DNA from: Anaerolineae bacterium
Lineage (GTDB): Bacteria > Chloroflexota > Anaerolineae > Aggregatilineales > J027
Length of the DNA: 64,000 nt
Direction: 5' to 3'
Assembly (NCBI GenBank): GCA_008933735.1
Contig: WBUL01000007.1
Span: 1-64,000 of the forward strand
Position numbers and translations under genes: made by a program. The notes beneath the pieces are model-generated. The model was not told the DNA's origin. It saw only the letters and a program-made list of their open reading frames with translations, and did no database searches. Of the stretch, positions 43,429 to 53,787 are shown one piece after another; position 1 is the stretch's first letter; each line of letters opens with the position of its first letter.

Positions 43429-44556
43429 TCAGGTCTGCTTTCGCAGTCCGTAACCACCAACCAGACCCAGCAAAACCCCGACAACGATCAACCCGATAGG
43501 CAAAGTCTGCCCATACAGCGTCAACTGACTGATGGCATCTTCGGCGTCCTCACGCGCATTTTGTACCGAGTCTTCCGTCCCCTGATATACAAATTCGTTC
43601 ACCGTGATCGGGAACAGGCTGCCCAGAATTTCCGGCGGCAGATAATCGGCGGCAGCGGTGTCGGGTTGGGCATCCAGTTTGGCCTGAATCGCCTCCATCA
43701 TTTCAGGTGGAAAGCTGGCCGCGCGATGCTCGTATTTGCGGGTATCAATCAGCACCCCGGTCTGCGGTTCAACCCAGTATTCACCCTTGTAATCGTAGTA
43801 ATAGACCAGCGGAATTCCTTCTACATCCTCCGATTGGGTTTCAGCCACCGCTTCCTGAATAAATGACAGGAGTTTAATGCGCGAGGCAAAGGACAGCTCC
43901 ACCCCTTCTACGTCGATGCTGCTTGCCAGAGTCGCCAGGGCGTCAGCGGAAATCGAAGTTGGCAAGCCAAGACGTTCCACATCAGCGGGGTCAATTGGCT
44001 GCGGGTCACTTTCCGACGTAAAATAGTAGGTATCAATCCCGCCGTGTTCCTGTTCGCTGTCATATTTCAAAACAACCGGACTGCGGTAGTCGTCGCTCCA
44101 ACCGTTATAATCTTTCTGCTCGGTATCAATCGGCCAGCCAATCACCAGCCCTTCACGTTCCCAATACCCCTCTTTTTTCCAATCTTCCGGGATGCCATCC
44201 TGCAACAGTTCCATTGATTTGCGATCAAGTGGATAGAGCTTTAGCTGTGAGGCCAGCACGGTCTCGCCATCCAGAAGGGTCTGCTCCTCACGGATAAGGA
44301 TTTTTTCACCCTCAACCTCTTCAGCAACCGCGTGACGGTCAATGTGTAAATTGGGATTTTCGCCGGGCGCATATCGGGCGAACGTCAGGGTTTCCGCGTC
44401 CAACAGAGTCAAAAATTCGACATTGTACTGGCGCGTAATATCCACATCATCAGGCAGCATTTTCATGCCGGGGACAATCACCAGCATCAGCGCCAACCCA
44501 ACAATAATTATCACTGCGCCAAGAACCAGGAGAATCAGTGATACTCTTTTATTCAT
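43429..44556 (-). CDS. DUF3068 / PorA-family membrane protein
   Basis: A 375-residue protein with an N-terminal membrane helix (about 5-28), a large extracytoplasmic domain and a C-terminal helix (about 345-370). The pattern is that of DUF3068 proteins: PGMKMLPDDVDI, FARYAPGENPNLHIDR, LPEDWKKEGY-type aromatic turn, and VYYYDYKGEYWVEPQTGVLIDT near 250. Known only as porin-like or unknown-function surface proteins in Actinobacteria and relatives. The ATG at 44556 follows GAGGGA; an upstream extension is unlikely. Encoded directly downstream (50 bp) of the nucleoside-type ABC permease, same strand. Confidence 0.8.
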   Translation of the reverse strand: MNKRVSLILLVLGAVIIIVGLALMLVIVPGMKMLPDDVDITRQYNVEFLTLLDAETLTFARYAPGENPNLHIDRHAVAEEVEGEKILIREEQTLLDGETVLASQLKLYPLDRKSMELLQDGIPEDWKKEGYWEREGLVIGWPIDTEQKDYNGWSDDYRSPVVLKYDSEQEHGGIDTYYFTSESDPQPIDPADVERLGLPTSISADALATLASSIDVEGVELSFASRIKLLSFIQEAVAETQSEDVEGIPLVYYYDYKGEYWVEPQTGVLIDTRKYEHRAASFPPEMMEAIQAKLDAQPDTAAADYLPPEILGSLFPITVNEFVYQGTEDSVQNAREDAEDAISQLTLYGQTLPIGLIVVGVLLGLVGGYGLRKQT

Positions 44557-44605
44557 CTTTCCCTCAGATAAAAATAAACAGGGGCAACACCCTGCCCCTG
44601 TGAAA

Positions 44606-45967
44606 TCACTCTTTTTCGTATGGCTTGCCGACGGCTTTTGGCCCTTGTGCGCGACCAATCAAGCCTGCCAGCACGATAATGGTTACCAGATAGGGTACCA
44701 TTTGCAGAAACTGGACAGGCACATCGATATCCAATGCCTGGAATCCCCCACCTTCTGACTGCAAACGCACCCCTAATGCATCTGAGAAGCCAAACAGCAG
44801 CGCCCCGGTGAACGCGCCGAACGGAGTCCACTTGCCAAAAATTAATGAGGCAAGCGCGATGAAGCCTGAACCGCGCGTCATGTTATCGGTAAAACGCCCG
44901 GTCGCTTCCAGAGAAAACCAGGCCCCCGCCAACCCCGCAATCAGACCCGCTGCGAACACATTAATCCAGCGCATCCGGTTCACATTAATGCCCAGTGTAT
45001 CCGCCGCGTGTGGGTGTTCACCGATAGATCGTGTCCGCAGCCCCCAGCGTGTATGGAATAAAATGACGTGTGAGGCAATGATAATCACAAACATCAGGTA
45101 AAAAATCGGCTTGTTATTGAACAGGGGTTCACCGATGATGGGAATATCCGCCAGCAGCGGAATTTCTACGTTGGGCAGGGTTACTGTTCCGGCTTCGGTA
45201 GACAGCAGATATTCACGCCGGACAAAACTGGTTACACCTACAGCCAGAATGTTAATCACTGTCCCGCTTACGATCTGGTCTGTTTTGAAGGTAATGGAGA
45301 GCCACGCATGGAGCAGTGCCGCCAACCCGCCGCACAGCACCGCCACGACCACACCCAAAAACAGCGCCAGATTCAAATCCATGTCGGGGTAGTCTCGCTG
45401 CATATAAAACAGCATTGTGAATCCCATACAGGCAGCGAACAGCATCATACCTTCAATGGCGATGTTCACGACTCCGGCTCGCTCACACCACAACCCCGCC
45501 ATCGCGCCAATGGCAAGCGGAGTCGCCAGGCGCAGACTTTCAGAAAACATAGTGGTTATGTTCGTTCTGCCCCCGGCAACCGCAGCAATCATGATGCCGG
45601 GAATAACCAGCAGCCCGCACACGATCAGCAGGGCGAGCATCCAGCGCTGGAAGGTTCTTTCAGGAGCAATACTTTCTGTGCGACCCGTCAACCGCAGGAC
45701 AGACATCGCACCACTTAAAACAAACAGCACACTCATCACCATCAGGAAGGGGTGGGCTGGAACCGTGATTTTTGCGACATTTTCCGCCGATCCCGGTTCA
45801 AGGGTCAGGATCGACTTTAAGTCGCCATCGTAACCAATATTCAGGATGCGGAATATCACAAACAGCCCCAGCAGCAGCAGCACGATGCCAATGGCATCCA
45901 TGCGGGTAATGTGTATCCGGCGGGCGGTTTGTGCCGCACCTGTGATTGTCGTTGCCTGTGTCGCCAT
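44606..45967 (-). CDS. BMP-type nucleoside ABC transporter permease with extended N-terminus
   Basis: A 453-residue BPD_transp_2 permease of the YufQ/NupQ type. The core (about residue 140 onward) has AGLWCERAGVVNIAIEGMMLFAACMGF, HTRWGLRTRSIGEHPHAADTLGIN, and a C-terminal SLIFGKWTPFGAFTGALLFG. About 130 residues before the core form extra helices (about 22-45, 70-90, 108-130) and a soluble loop (GYDGDLKSILTLEPGSAENVA) that are not usual for this family of about 310 residues. It pairs with the larger permease and ATPase upstream to import nucleosides bound by BMP proteins. It follows the larger permease by 14 bp. Confidence 0.9.
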   Translation of the reverse strand: MATQATTITGAAQTARRIHITRMDAIGIVLLLLGLFVIFRILNIGYDGDLKSILTLEPGSAENVAKITVPAHPFLMVMSVLFVLSGAMSVLRLTGRTESIAPERTFQRWMLALLIVCGLLVIPGIMIAAVAGGRTNITTMFSESLRLATPLAIGAMAGLWCERAGVVNIAIEGMMLFAACMGFTMLFYMQRDYPDMDLNLALFLGVVVAVLCGGLAALLHAWLSITFKTDQIVSGTVINILAVGVTSFVRREYLLSTEAGTVTLPNVEIPLLADIPIIGEPLFNNKPIFYLMFVIIIASHVILFHTRWGLRTRSIGEHPHAADTLGINVNRMRWINVFAAGLIAGLAGAWFSLEATGRFTDNMTRGSGFIALASLIFGKWTPFGAFTGALLFGFSDALGVRLQSEGGGFQALDIDVPVQFLQMVPYLVTIIVLAGLIGRAQGPKAVGKPYEKE

Positions 45968-45981
45968 GGTATCTGTCCCTT

Positions 45982-48171
45982 TTAACTACCCCAACCCGTC
46001 GAAAAGACCTGAGCTTCCTCCTTAGAGCGTTCCGGTATACGCCACAGGAAGCGGATAATCTGGTCTGCCGCTACAAACATGATGATGAGTGCCTGAATAA
46101 TTTTCACCAGATCAATAGAAATATCGGCCCGAATCTGCATCAGCCCTGCGCCAGTGAGGAGGCCGCCCCACAGCAGCCCAGCCCAGATCATCCCGCGCGG
46201 GCTTGTCCCCGCCAACAGCGCCACCGCAATTGCGTCAAAACCAGCGCTGGCAAAGAACTCCGGTTTCATGTTGCCTTCCACCCCGGCAATTTCAATTGCA
46301 CCTGCCAGGCCAGCCAGTGCCCCACTGAGCGCCAACGCGAAGATGACGTTCAAGGAGACATTCATCCCGGCATATTTCGCCGCGTGTGGGTTGCTGCCAA
46401 CGGTACGAAGTTCAAAACCAGGTGTGGTTTTCTCTAAAAACCAGTCCGTCAGCCACACCGTGATAAACATCAACGCCACACCGAGATGCAGTTTGCCGCT
46501 CACTGTAATTTCATGCAGGAATATCGCCACACCAACAGCGACCAGCGTCCAGACGAACGGCCTCACCTGGAGCGCACGGCGGCGGAAGTTCCAGGTAATC
46601 AGAAACATCCACACCCCTGCTAGTACATAAATCAGGATCAGGATTCCGCTGCTCAGCTCGTCCAGCGTGGGCAGTCTGGCAGAGTCCAGAATGTCAGGTG
46701 TTTTGGGGACACTGGCATTCGGGTCGCCCATCGAGAAGGAACCTTTGCTCTTGATCAGCCAGTCCACCAGACGGATCGCAATGAAGTTCAACATGATCGT
46801 GGTGATAACTTCGTGAGCCCCTGTGTACGCCTTAAGCGAACCGGGAATAAAACCCCACAAAAAACCACCTAAAAGACCAATCACGATAGCAAGAGGCAGC
46901 CGCAAATCGCCCGCGAAGTTAAACACGGATGAATACCCAACCCACGCCGCAAGAATCCCACCTGCATAAAGCTGGCCCTGCGCCCCGATGTTAAAAATAC
47001 CGGCTTTGAAACCGAGCGCCACCGCCAGCCCTGCGATGATAAACGGAATAGAGCGCACAATCGCCGACTCAAGGTTGCCGGGGAAGAACAGCACTACCCG
47101 TCCAAACAACTTCAGATACACCACAGGCAGTTTCAGGTCGTCTTTGACCGTGCCAATCATTTCATCCCCTTTACCCGTGCCGATCATCAGACGGTTGCCA
47201 GGGCGCAAAATGACCAGATTTTCTTCCAGCACATCATCCAGTTCATTGTCCAGCGCGTCGTTGATGTTCTCCGAAGTCAGGCTGCCATTTTCATAAAAAC
47301 TCGCAATCAGACGGAAGTTCGTGCCCAGCGCTTCGGCATCGTCAATCCCGATAGCTTCCAGTTCGGTCAGCGTTTTGATGGCATTCAACACATTCCTGTA
47401 CCCGGTCGAGGCGATCTCTTTCATCATTTCAGCATCGTCCCCCACCGGAGAAAGATCGGTTTCATCCAGCAGCAGCAGCGCCGCCAGATGCCGTTCCAGC
47501 GCTACCAGCCGATACTCATCCAGCAGCAGAATCACCTCCTGGGCAAGCAGACGATCCTCATCATCCAGTTCAGTGTACGCAGGCCAGATTTCCATGACCC
47601 TGGCTTCATCTTCCTCAGTCAACGCAGTTTTATCTTCTGCAAGGGCTTCCAGTTCACGGATTACGTCATTATCCAGCTCGCCCATGGCCGCCAGTATCGG
47701 CTGCATGTCGCGCAGTTTGTCCGGCCCGATTGTCGTAATCGGGTCCAGCCGCTCCGCCAAATCAGTAAACTCATCGTCTTCTTCAAAAGCGGCAAGCTGC
47801 GGATTCTGCTCAAAAAAGTCTCGGTAGGCCTCCAGATTTTCCACACCAATATCAGCCACACGCTCAAAAGGGCGTGCCTGCCGTGTGATTCCACGTGCTT
47901 CCAGGTCATTCTGCGCGGCATATTCCCGAATCGCGTCAAAATCCTCGGTGGTCGCAATCCGATTGATCGCCAGTCCGGTTGCCCCTTCAATCAAGGCAGA
48001 ATAGGCACTGCCAGAGACATCCAGCCCTTTAGAAATATTGCCGTCCCCACCCGTCATGATCATCAATGGCACACCAAAAAGAAACGCCGTAATCACCGCA
48101 AACAGAGGAACTAAACGCGGTGAGATGTGCGTCCAGGCGCGTACAACAGGATTCACGTTTTGTTCAGCCAT
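45982..48171 (-). CDS. BMP-type ABC permease with large extracytoplasmic insert
   Basis: A 729-residue YufP/NupP-type permease, about twice normal. One helix (about 20-40) and [15 protein letters not shown] are followed by an acidic, mostly helical segment (about 65-350) before the usual core resumes with [20 protein letters not shown] and [20 protein letters not shown]. The rest, including [12 protein letters not shown] and [19 protein letters not shown], is normal. The insert should face outside, where the BMP protein docks. Start ATG 48171 overlaps the upstream ATPase end by 8 bases; a longer in-frame start upstream is not family-like. Paired with the permease at 44.6 kb; the binding proteins are at 0.8-3.1 kb. 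Confidence 0.9.
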   Translation of the reverse strand: MAEQNVNPVVRAWTHISPRLVPLFAVITAFLFGVPLMIMTGGDGNISKGLDVSGSAYSALIEGATGLAINRIATTEDFDAIREYAAQNDLEARGITRQARPFERVADIGVENLEAYRDFFEQNPQLAAFEEDDEFTDLAERLDPITTIGPDKLRDMQPILAAMGELDNDVIRELEALAEDKTALTEEDEARVMEIWPAYTELDDEDRLLAQEVILLLDEYRLVALERHLAALLLLDETDLSPVGDDAEMMKEIASTGYRNVLNAIKTLTELEAIGIDDAEALGTNFRLIASFYENGSLTSENINDALDNELDDVLEENLVILRPGNRLMIGTGKGDEMIGTVKDDLKLPVVYLKLFGRVVLFFPGNLESAIVRSIPFIIAGLAVALGFKAGIFNIGAQGQLYAGGILAAWVGYSSVFNFAGDLRLPLAIVIGLLGGFLWGFIPGSLKAYTGAHEVITTIMLNFIAIRLVDWLIKSKGSFSMGDPNASVPKTPDILDSARLPTLDELSSGILILIYVLAGVWMFLITWNFRRRALQVRPFVWTLVAVGVAIFLHEITVSGKLHLGVALMFITVWLTDWFLEKTTPGFELRTVGSNPHAAKYAGMNVSLNVIFALALSGALAGLAGAIEIAGVEGNMKPEFFASAGFDAIAVALLAGTSPRGMIWAGLLWGGLLTGAGLMQIRADISIDLVKIIQALIIMFVAADQIIRFLWRIPERSKEEAQVFSTGWGS

Positions 48172-49702
48172 GTGCTTCAACCTTTTCGTCTTTAATGCCT
48201 GCCATCCGCAGCCCAACCTTATCCCGGTCCGCTTCCTCAATCGGCAGCACATCAATAATATGGCCGTCGAACATGACCGCCACCCGGTCAGACAGCCCCA
48301 GAATCTCATCCAATTCCGTCGAAACCAGCATCACCGCCGCCCCTTCATCCCGCAGGCGGACAAGCTGCATATGGATAAATTCAATGGATCCCACATCCAA
48401 CCCCCGTGTTGGCTGCGCCGCGACGACCAGGCGGCTGGGGTGGGAAAATTCTCTCGCAACAATCACTTTTTGTTGATTTCCGCCGGAAAGGGTTCCCACA
48501 TTGACATGAATCCCCGGCGTGCGAACATCATATTCCTCAACCAATCTTGCGGCGTGGCGGTCAATCGCAGGCTCGTTGACCAGAATGCCCCGTGCAAACG
48601 GCGCACGGTAGTAATTGTTTAACACTTCATTTTTCGAAACCGCAAACATCCCGACCAGTCCATCACGCTGACGATCTTCCGGCACATGAGCCACGCCAAC
48701 TTCAGTGATTTTGCGAGGATTCCAGTTCGTTACGTCCCGCCCATCGAGTTCAATAATCCCTGACTCAACCTTTCGCATTCCGGTGAGCGCCTGTACGAGT
48801 TCAGTCTGCCCGTTGCCCTGCACGCCCGCAATACCCACGATTTCACCAGCCCGAATTTCCAGCGACAGATTTTCAACGGCTGGCAGGCCGCGATCATCCA
48901 GTACGGTCAGGTCCTGAATTTTCAGCACCACGTCACCAGGATTCGCCGGGCTTTTATCCACCAGCAGCAGCACATCACGCCCGACCATCATTGAAGCCAA
49001 TGACTGCTCAGTCGACTCCTTTGGATCAGCATGACCCACGACTCGACCGCGCCGCAGCACCGTCACCTCATCGCAAATTTCCAGGATTTCTTTGAGTTTG
49101 TGGCTGATAAAAATGATGCTCACGCCCCGGTCAAGCAAAGTCCGCATAATTTCAAACAGGCCGCGTGTCTCCTGCGGGGTCAGAACGGCAGTCGGCTCAT
49201 CCAGAATGAGAATATCGGCCTTGCGGTACAGGGCTTTGATGATTTCGACGCGCTGCTGGATTCCGACGGGAATATCCGCAATCAGCGCATCCGGGTCAAC
49301 TTGCAGCCCATACTGCTGCGAAATCTCCATGATGCGCTCCCGCGCTGATTTCCGATTCAGAAACCCACCGCGCACACTCTCATTGCCGAGCATGACATTT
49401 TCGGTCACTGTCAGGGTATCGACCAGTTGAAAATGCTGGTGCACCATCCCAATGCCTAACTTGATTGCATCGTTCGGACTGTGGATCTTGACGGATTGTC
49501 CATTCACCAGGATTTCGCCCTCATCCGGCTGATACAGGCCATAAATGAGATTCATCAGCGTACTTTTGCCCGCACCATTCTCACCCAACAGCCCCAGCAC
49601 TTTGCCTTTATGCACTTTCAGGTCGATTCGGTCATTTGCCAGTACGCCGGGAAAGCGCTTTGTGATACCGCGCACTTCCAAAACAGGGGTTGATTCTGTC
49701 AA
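48164..49702 (-). CDS. Nucleoside-type (BMP) ABC transporter ATP-binding protein, double ATPase
   Basis: A 512-residue ATPase with two ABC modules, as in YufO/NupO. First module: Walker [18 protein letters not shown]-loop [15 protein letters not shown], Walker [18 protein letters not shown]; second: [14 protein letters not shown], signature [15 protein letters not shown], followed by [14 protein letters not shown] (degenerate Walker B). The second module's Walker A is non-canonical, as is common here. The best start is TTG at 49702 (AGAGG six bases upstream), giving [14 protein letters not shown]. It is first in a three-gene operon with the two permeases; stop and next start overlap. Confidence 0.93.
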   Translation of the reverse strand: MTESTPVLEVRGITKRFPGVLANDRIDLKVHKGKVLGLLGENGAGKSTLMNLIYGLYQPDEGEILVNGQSVKIHSPNDAIKLGIGMVHQHFQLVDTLTVTENVMLGNESVRGGFLNRKSARERIMEISQQYGLQVDPDALIADIPVGIQQRVEIIKALYRKADILILDEPTAVLTPQETRGLFEIMRTLLDRGVSIIFISHKLKEILEICDEVTVLRRGRVVGHADPKESTEQSLASMMVGRDVLLLVDKSPANPGDVVLKIQDLTVLDDRGLPAVENLSLEIRAGEIVGIAGVQGNGQTELVQALTGMRKVESGIIELDGRDVTNWNPRKITEVGVAHVPEDRQRDGLVGMFAVSKNEVLNNYYRAPFARGILVNEPAIDRHAARLVEEYDVRTPGIHVNVGTLSGGNQQKVIVAREFSHPSRLVVAAQPTRGLDVGSIEFIHMQLVRLRDEGAAVMLVSTELDEILGLSDRVAVMFDGHIIDVLPIEEADRDKVGLRMAGIKDEKVEAHG

Positions 49703-49852
49703 GGCAACCTCTTTTCTTTCACCGATTGTAGGTAAGACATTAATAGTGAATACCACCTGCCGTTAAATTGCGGGCATTATAACGCGAAGATGCAATGCTG
49801 GCGATTTTCAGTGTAGAATATCATAGAACAAATGAGCGATGAGGAATCCTTT

Positions 49853-50323
49853 ATGCTTGACCAGTTCATTGAAACCTGGCAGATTAACAACCGCATCAAT
49901 CTGTATCTGTTGGAAGCCATCGCGCCGGAAGCCCTCGGTGGAGTCTCGGCGTCGGGTGGGCGGAGTGTGGCGCTGCAATTTGCCCATTTACACAATGTCC
50001 GTTTGATGTGGGTAGAAACTGCTGCCCCGGAATTACTTGTGCCAAAAATTCCCACCAAAACAAAGGCCGATAAGGAAGCGCTGACCAAAGCCCTGCTGCA
50101 TGACGCGCTGGTTCAGTCGGGCGAATCGATTGAACATCTGCTGCGGCAGGGGTTTAAAAGTGGGCGCATCAAGGGTTTTAAGCCCCACCCTGCCGCCTTT
50201 TTAGGCTACCTCCTTTCCCATGAAGGTTATCATCGTGGTGAAATCGGGATCATTCTGACCCAGGCGGGAACACCGCTTGACGACAAAATTTCCTACGGTC
50301 TGTGGGAATGGGGCGTGCGTTAA
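49853..50323 (+). CDS. DinB-family metal-binding protein
   Basis: A 156-residue four-helix DinB/YfiT-type protein. The metal histidines are in LQFAHLHNVRLMW (His about 45) and LLSHEGYHRGEIG (His-x3-His about 133-137). Many members act as metal-dependent thiol (bacillithiol or mycothiol) transferases or glutathione-like enzymes; the actual thiol here is unknown. ATG at 49853 has GAGGA eight bases upstream; an ATG seven codons earlier is possible but has no ribosome site. Divergent from the ABC transporter operon. Confidence 0.85.
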   Translation: MLDQFIETWQINNRINLYLLEAIAPEALGGVSASGGRSVALQFAHLHNVRLMWVETAAPELLVPKIPTKTKADKEALTKALLHDALVQSGESIEHLLRQGFKSGRIKGFKPHPAAFLGYLLSHEGYHRGEIGIILTQAGTPLDDKISYGLWEWGVR

Positions 50324-50371
50324 TTAACCCTTGTTGCCATAGGTTGACTATGCTATCTTTAGGCCCAACTC

Positions 50372-50445
50372 TGGGAGATAGTTTAAAGGCAGAACAACGG
50401 CCTTTGGAGCCGTATGTCCTGGTTCGAGTCCAGGTCTCCCAGCCA
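50372..50445 (+). tRNA. trnQ: tRNA-Gln (anticodon UUG)
   Basis: Cloverleaf: acceptor TGGGAGA / TCTCCCA, anticodon stem ACGGC / GCCGT around loop CTTTGGA (anticodon TTG), T-arm with GGTTCGAGTC, and an encoded CCA end. The short variable loop and TGGGAG start fit tRNA-Gln. Terminator-like hairpin follows. Confidence 0.9.
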
Positions 50446-50450
50446 AAAAA

Positions 50451-50477
50451 GACCCGTCCAGTACAGACGGGTTTTTT
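50451..50477 (+). terminator. Terminator after tRNA-Gln
   Basis: ACCCGTC and GACGGGT form a 7-bp stem with a 7-nt loop followed by six T, starting six bases after the tRNA CCA end. Confidence 0.85.
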
Positions 50478-50538
50478 GTTTAAACGCTACTTTTCATCTG
50501 CTGAGTGCGTATAGAATTATGGAATGACAGGAGAAAAA

Positions 50539-52491
50539 ATGAAATCACTGCTTGTACTTTTACTGGCACTTATGTTTATGATTCCTGCGGCTGCTCAAGA
50601 AACTGAAACTTACACTGACCCGGCAGGGTTATTCAGTGTCCCTATTCCGACCAACTGGACCGTCACCGAGGCCGAAGGATACGCGCTCCTCGCCAGCCCT
50701 GACAATAAAATCGAAGTGTATCTGCTGACCGTTGAAGGCAGCAGCACCACAGAAGCCATCGCCGCAGGGTGGGCACAGGTCATCGCGGACTTCGCGCTGG
50801 AAGCGATTGATACTCAATCTTTTACCGACCCGGCGGTTACGGCGGGCGCGGAAGAAGTCACGGTGATTACCTACAATAACCCCGACGATCCACAGGTCAT
50901 TTTCCAGGGTTTAGGGATTCTGTACGAAGGACGGGTCTATCTGCTGCTGTTCAAGGCTGACCTGACTGCCGCCCAGCAGCGCAGCGCCCAGGTAAATATT
51001 ATCAATACCGGATATACGATCACAGCGCTGGAAAAAGACGACCTCTCAGATGCCGAACCCCTCCCCCTGACCGATGAACTCATCGCGGAACTGGAAGCCT
51101 ATATTCTGGAAAAAATGGATCAGCTTGATGTCGTCGGCGCATCGGTCGCCATCGTGCAGGGTAACGAAGTGGTATATGCAAAAGGGTTTGGGGTGCGCGG
51201 CGGGGATTCGCTGGAACCCGTCACCCCGGATACCCCGATGATGATTGGCTCAACCACCAAAACGATGACCACGATGCTCATGGGAATCCTGGTGGATGAG
51301 GGCAAATTGCGCTGGGATGAACCCGTAGTAAATATACTGCCCAATTTTTCCCTCGCCGAACCCGATGTGACCGAGCAAATTACGGTGCAAAATCTGGTGT
51401 GTGCCTGCACCGGTGTGCCGCGCCGTGACTTCGAGCTGATCTTCAATGGGCACGACTTAACGGCTGAAAGCATCGTCGAGTCGCTCTCGACCTTTGAACT
51501 TTTCACGGACTTTGGGGAAGCCTTCCAGTACAGCAATCAGATGGTCGCGGCGGGAGGCTACGTCGCGGCAGCAGCAGCAGGGGGTGAATATGGGGATTTG
51601 TACAATACATATGTCTCTCTGATGCAGGAACGCATTTTTGATCCCATTGGTATGAACAGGACAACCTTTTCCTTTGAGGAAATCGAAGCCGCCGATGATT
51701 ATGCTTTCCCGTACATGTTAAACGCAGTCGGTGAATATTACCCCGCGCCGCTTTCCGAGGAAGAATGGCTCATAAAAATTGCGCCAGCCGGTGCGGTCTG
51801 GTCAACCGCCAATGACATGGCAAAATATCTCATCACGGAAATCAACAAGGGTGTCACAGCGGATGGCACGCGCGTGATTTCAGAGGAAAACCTGACCTAC
51901 ACCTGGCAGCCGCAGGTTGCTATCTCCGCCGATTCGAGTTACGGCCTGGGCTGGATTATCGAAAACTATAAGGGCTTAACGATCTACTCTCATGGAGGCA
52001 ATACGCTCGGTTATTCATCTGAGATGGCCTTTTTGCCGGATGAAGGCATCGGAATCGTGGTACTTTCCAACCAGCGGCTCTCCATACTCAATACAGCGGT
52101 CGCTTATCGTCTGATGGAGCTTCTGTTCCAGCAGGAATTTGAATATGATGGGCAGATCAACTTCATCCTGCAAAGCACAGATGAAGCGGTTGACAAATTC
52201 ACCGCCCAGATTCAGGATAATGTTGAGCCTGAGGCAGCGGCAGCAATGGCAGGCACGTACACCAACGAGGCGCTGGGCGTAATTACCGTCGAAGTTGAGG
52301 AAGGAATTGTGTACCTTGACGCGGGCGAGTTTCGATCCGAAATCCGCGCTGCAAAAAATGACGATGGTGAGCTTTATTATTTCGCCTACGATGGGCAGTT
52401 AGCGGGCGTGACGCTCAATCCAGGAGACGACAACACCACCCTGACCATTGGAGAGGGCGTTGTCACCTATGTCTTTGAGCGTATGGAGTAA
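50539..52491 (+). CDS. Exported serine hydrolase (beta-lactamase/PBP4-like family)
   Basis: A 650-residue exported protein. Signal peptide to about 19 (ending AAAQ), an N-terminal beta domain (about 20-165), then a beta-lactamase/class C penicillin-binding-type domain with catalytic Ser-x-x-Lys in IGSTTKTMTT (Ser about 238, Lys about 241), FQYSNQM (Tyr-x-Asn) and IYSHGGNT (HGG in place of KTG). A C-terminal lipocalin-like tail (about 575-650, AGTYTNEALGVITVEV) follows. Such proteins are beta-lactamase, esterase or D-aminopeptidase relatives; substrate unknown. ATG at 50539 has AGGAG; one codon group earlier is less likely. Confidence 0.85.
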   Translation: MKSLLVLLLALMFMIPAAAQETETYTDPAGLFSVPIPTNWTVTEAEGYALLASPDNKIEVYLLTVEGSSTTEAIAAGWAQVIADFALEAIDTQSFTDPAVTAGAEEVTVITYNNPDDPQVIFQGLGILYEGRVYLLLFKADLTAAQQRSAQVNIINTGYTITALEKDDLSDAEPLPLTDELIAELEAYILEKMDQLDVVGASVAIVQGNEVVYAKGFGVRGGDSLEPVTPDTPMMIGSTTKTMTTMLMGILVDEGKLRWDEPVVNILPNFSLAEPDVTEQITVQNLVCACTGVPRRDFELIFNGHDLTAESIVESLSTFELFTDFGEAFQYSNQMVAAGGYVAAAAAGGEYGDLYNTYVSLMQERIFDPIGMNRTTFSFEEIEAADDYAFPYMLNAVGEYYPAPLSEEEWLIKIAPAGAVWSTANDMAKYLITEINKGVTADGTRVISEENLTYTWQPQVAISADSSYGLGWIIENYKGLTIYSHGGNTLGYSSEMAFLPDEGIGIVVLSNQRLSILNTAVAYRLMELLFQQEFEYDGQINFILQSTDEAVDKFTAQIQDNVEPEAAAAMAGTYTNEALGVITVEVEEGIVYLDAGEFRSEIRAAKNDDGELYYFAYDGQLAGVTLNPGDDNTTLTIGEGVVTYVFERME

Positions 52492-52623
52492 TCGCATCAA
52501 TTGATCACAAAAATATCGTGACAGCAGCCAGAAACCCGCCCAGGCCAGCCCAACAAAAGCCAACGCCTGGAGGTGAAACATCATTGTTCCCAGCAGCACG
52601 CCGTATGGGTGCTGCTGTCTCAT
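52399..52623 (-). CDS. Possible small membrane protein antisense to gene end (uncertain)
   Basis: The 370-bp stretch between 52492 and 52861 holds no clear gene. On the minus strand, ATG at 52621-52623 with AGGGGAG eight bases upstream opens 74 codons with one strong membrane helix (YGVLLGTMMFHLQALAF and GLAWAGFWLLSRYF), but the last 30 codons are antisense to the serine hydrolase and lie in its shadow. The good ribosome site is the only support. It may simply be chance. Confidence 0.25.
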   Translation of the reverse strand: MRQQHPYGVLLGTMMFHLQALAFVGLAWAGFWLLSRYFCDQLMRLLHTLKDIGDNALSNGQGGVVVSWIERHAR

Positions 52624-52861
52624 ATCCGGGTCTCCCCTGTAATCAGGATACCAGCGGATCACCTGCCTCGGCCATCGAGAAGCCAGGCTCACGCCACGCG
52701 CTTCGCTCCCCAAAAGTCTTACGTATCGCATTCTTGACCGTTTCAAGGTCGCTGCTCAAACTTTTTGTGTCTTTCTTATGCGGAAATCTAATACAGCTAT
52801 TCTAAAATTATAGTAGCACTCAGGTTTTAACCCTGGGCTGAAAACTAAATCGAGGTGAGAA

Positions 52862-53785
52862 ATGCAGGATTACTATGAGATATTAGGCGTCCCCCGTAAT
52901 GCGGACGCGAAAGACATCAAAAAAGCCTATCGTCAACTGGCACGAGAATATCACCCGGACGCCAAACCCGGTGACAAAGCTGCTGAGGAAAAATTCAAAC
53001 AGATCAATGAGGCCTATGAAGTGCTGAGTGACCCGGAAAAACGCGCCAAATATGACCAGTTCGGACGTGAATGGCAGCGTTACCAACAGGCGGGCAGCGC
53101 GGGGGGATTTGATTGGAGCCGCTGGGCCAACAACCCGAATGTTCAGTATGCTGGTAACGTTGAAGACCTGTTTGGGACCATGGGCGACAGTGGGTTTTCC
53201 AGCTTTTTTGATTTTTTGTTTGGGGGCAGCCGAGGTGGCTTCACGGGTGGGCGCACACGCACGATGCAGCAGCGCGGGCAAAACATCGAGCAGAAAGTTG
53301 AGATTTCCCTGGCGGAAGCCTACCACGGTGGCACACGCACCTTAAGCAAAGATGGAGTGCTGCGGGAAGTTAAAATCCCGAAGGGCGTCCGAACAGGTTC
53401 AAAAATCCGGCTGTCGGGCGAAGGTCAGGCCGGATTCGGCGGCGGGCGAGCAGGCGACTTGTTTCTCGTCGTAGAAGTGATGCCCGATCCCCGTTTTGAA
53501 CGCCAGGAAGATGATCTCTATACGACGGTTGATGTCCCCCTCTATACGGCGGTATTAGGAGGCAAGATCGGTGTGAAGACAATGGATGGCATCGTCCAGC
53601 TTACGATTCCGGCGGGAACCCAAAACGGCGCGAAATTTCGCTTAAGCGGCAAGGGAATGCCCCGGCTCAAAAATCCCGATGAACACGGCAATCTGTATGC
53701 GGTGGTGAACGTCGTTCTGCCAACCCGTCTCAGCGACAAGGAGCGGGCGCTGTTTGAGCAGTTACGGAACTTACAGCAGAGTTAA
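52862..53785 (+). CDS. CbpA-like DnaJ-family co-chaperone without zinc finger
   Basis: A 307-residue co-chaperone. J domain at residues 1-65 ([36 protein letters not shown]) with the HPD triad, a Gly/Phe-rich region (about 80-130), then DnaJ C-terminal beta domains ([49 protein letters not shown] and [11 protein letters not shown]). No zinc-finger cysteines, so it belongs to the CbpA/DjlA-like (type II) class; it delivers clients to DnaK. ATG preceded by GAGGTGAG. A TAGCACTC half-site upstream hints at, but does not prove, heat-shock control. Confidence 0.92.
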   Translation: MQDYYEILGVPRNADAKDIKKAYRQLAREYHPDAKPGDKAAEEKFKQINEAYEVLSDPEKRAKYDQFGREWQRYQQAGSAGGFDWSRWANNPNVQYAGNVEDLFGTMGDSGFSSFFDFLFGGSRGGFTGGRTRTMQQRGQNIEQKVEISLAEAYHGGTRTLSKDGVLREVKIPKGVRTGSKIRLSGEGQAGFGGGRAGDLFLVVEVMPDPRFERQEDDLYTTVDVPLYTAVLGGKIGVKTMDGIVQLTIPAGTQNGAKFRLSGKGMPRLKNPDEHGNLYAVVNVVLPTRLSDKERALFEQLRNLQQS

Positions 53786-53787
53786 AA

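Noticed and set aside
52750-52860. CIRCE/HrcA operator in front of the CbpA-like gene
   Set aside because: Only one TAGCACTC half is visible; the second GAGTGC half is missing, so it is not a CIRCE element.
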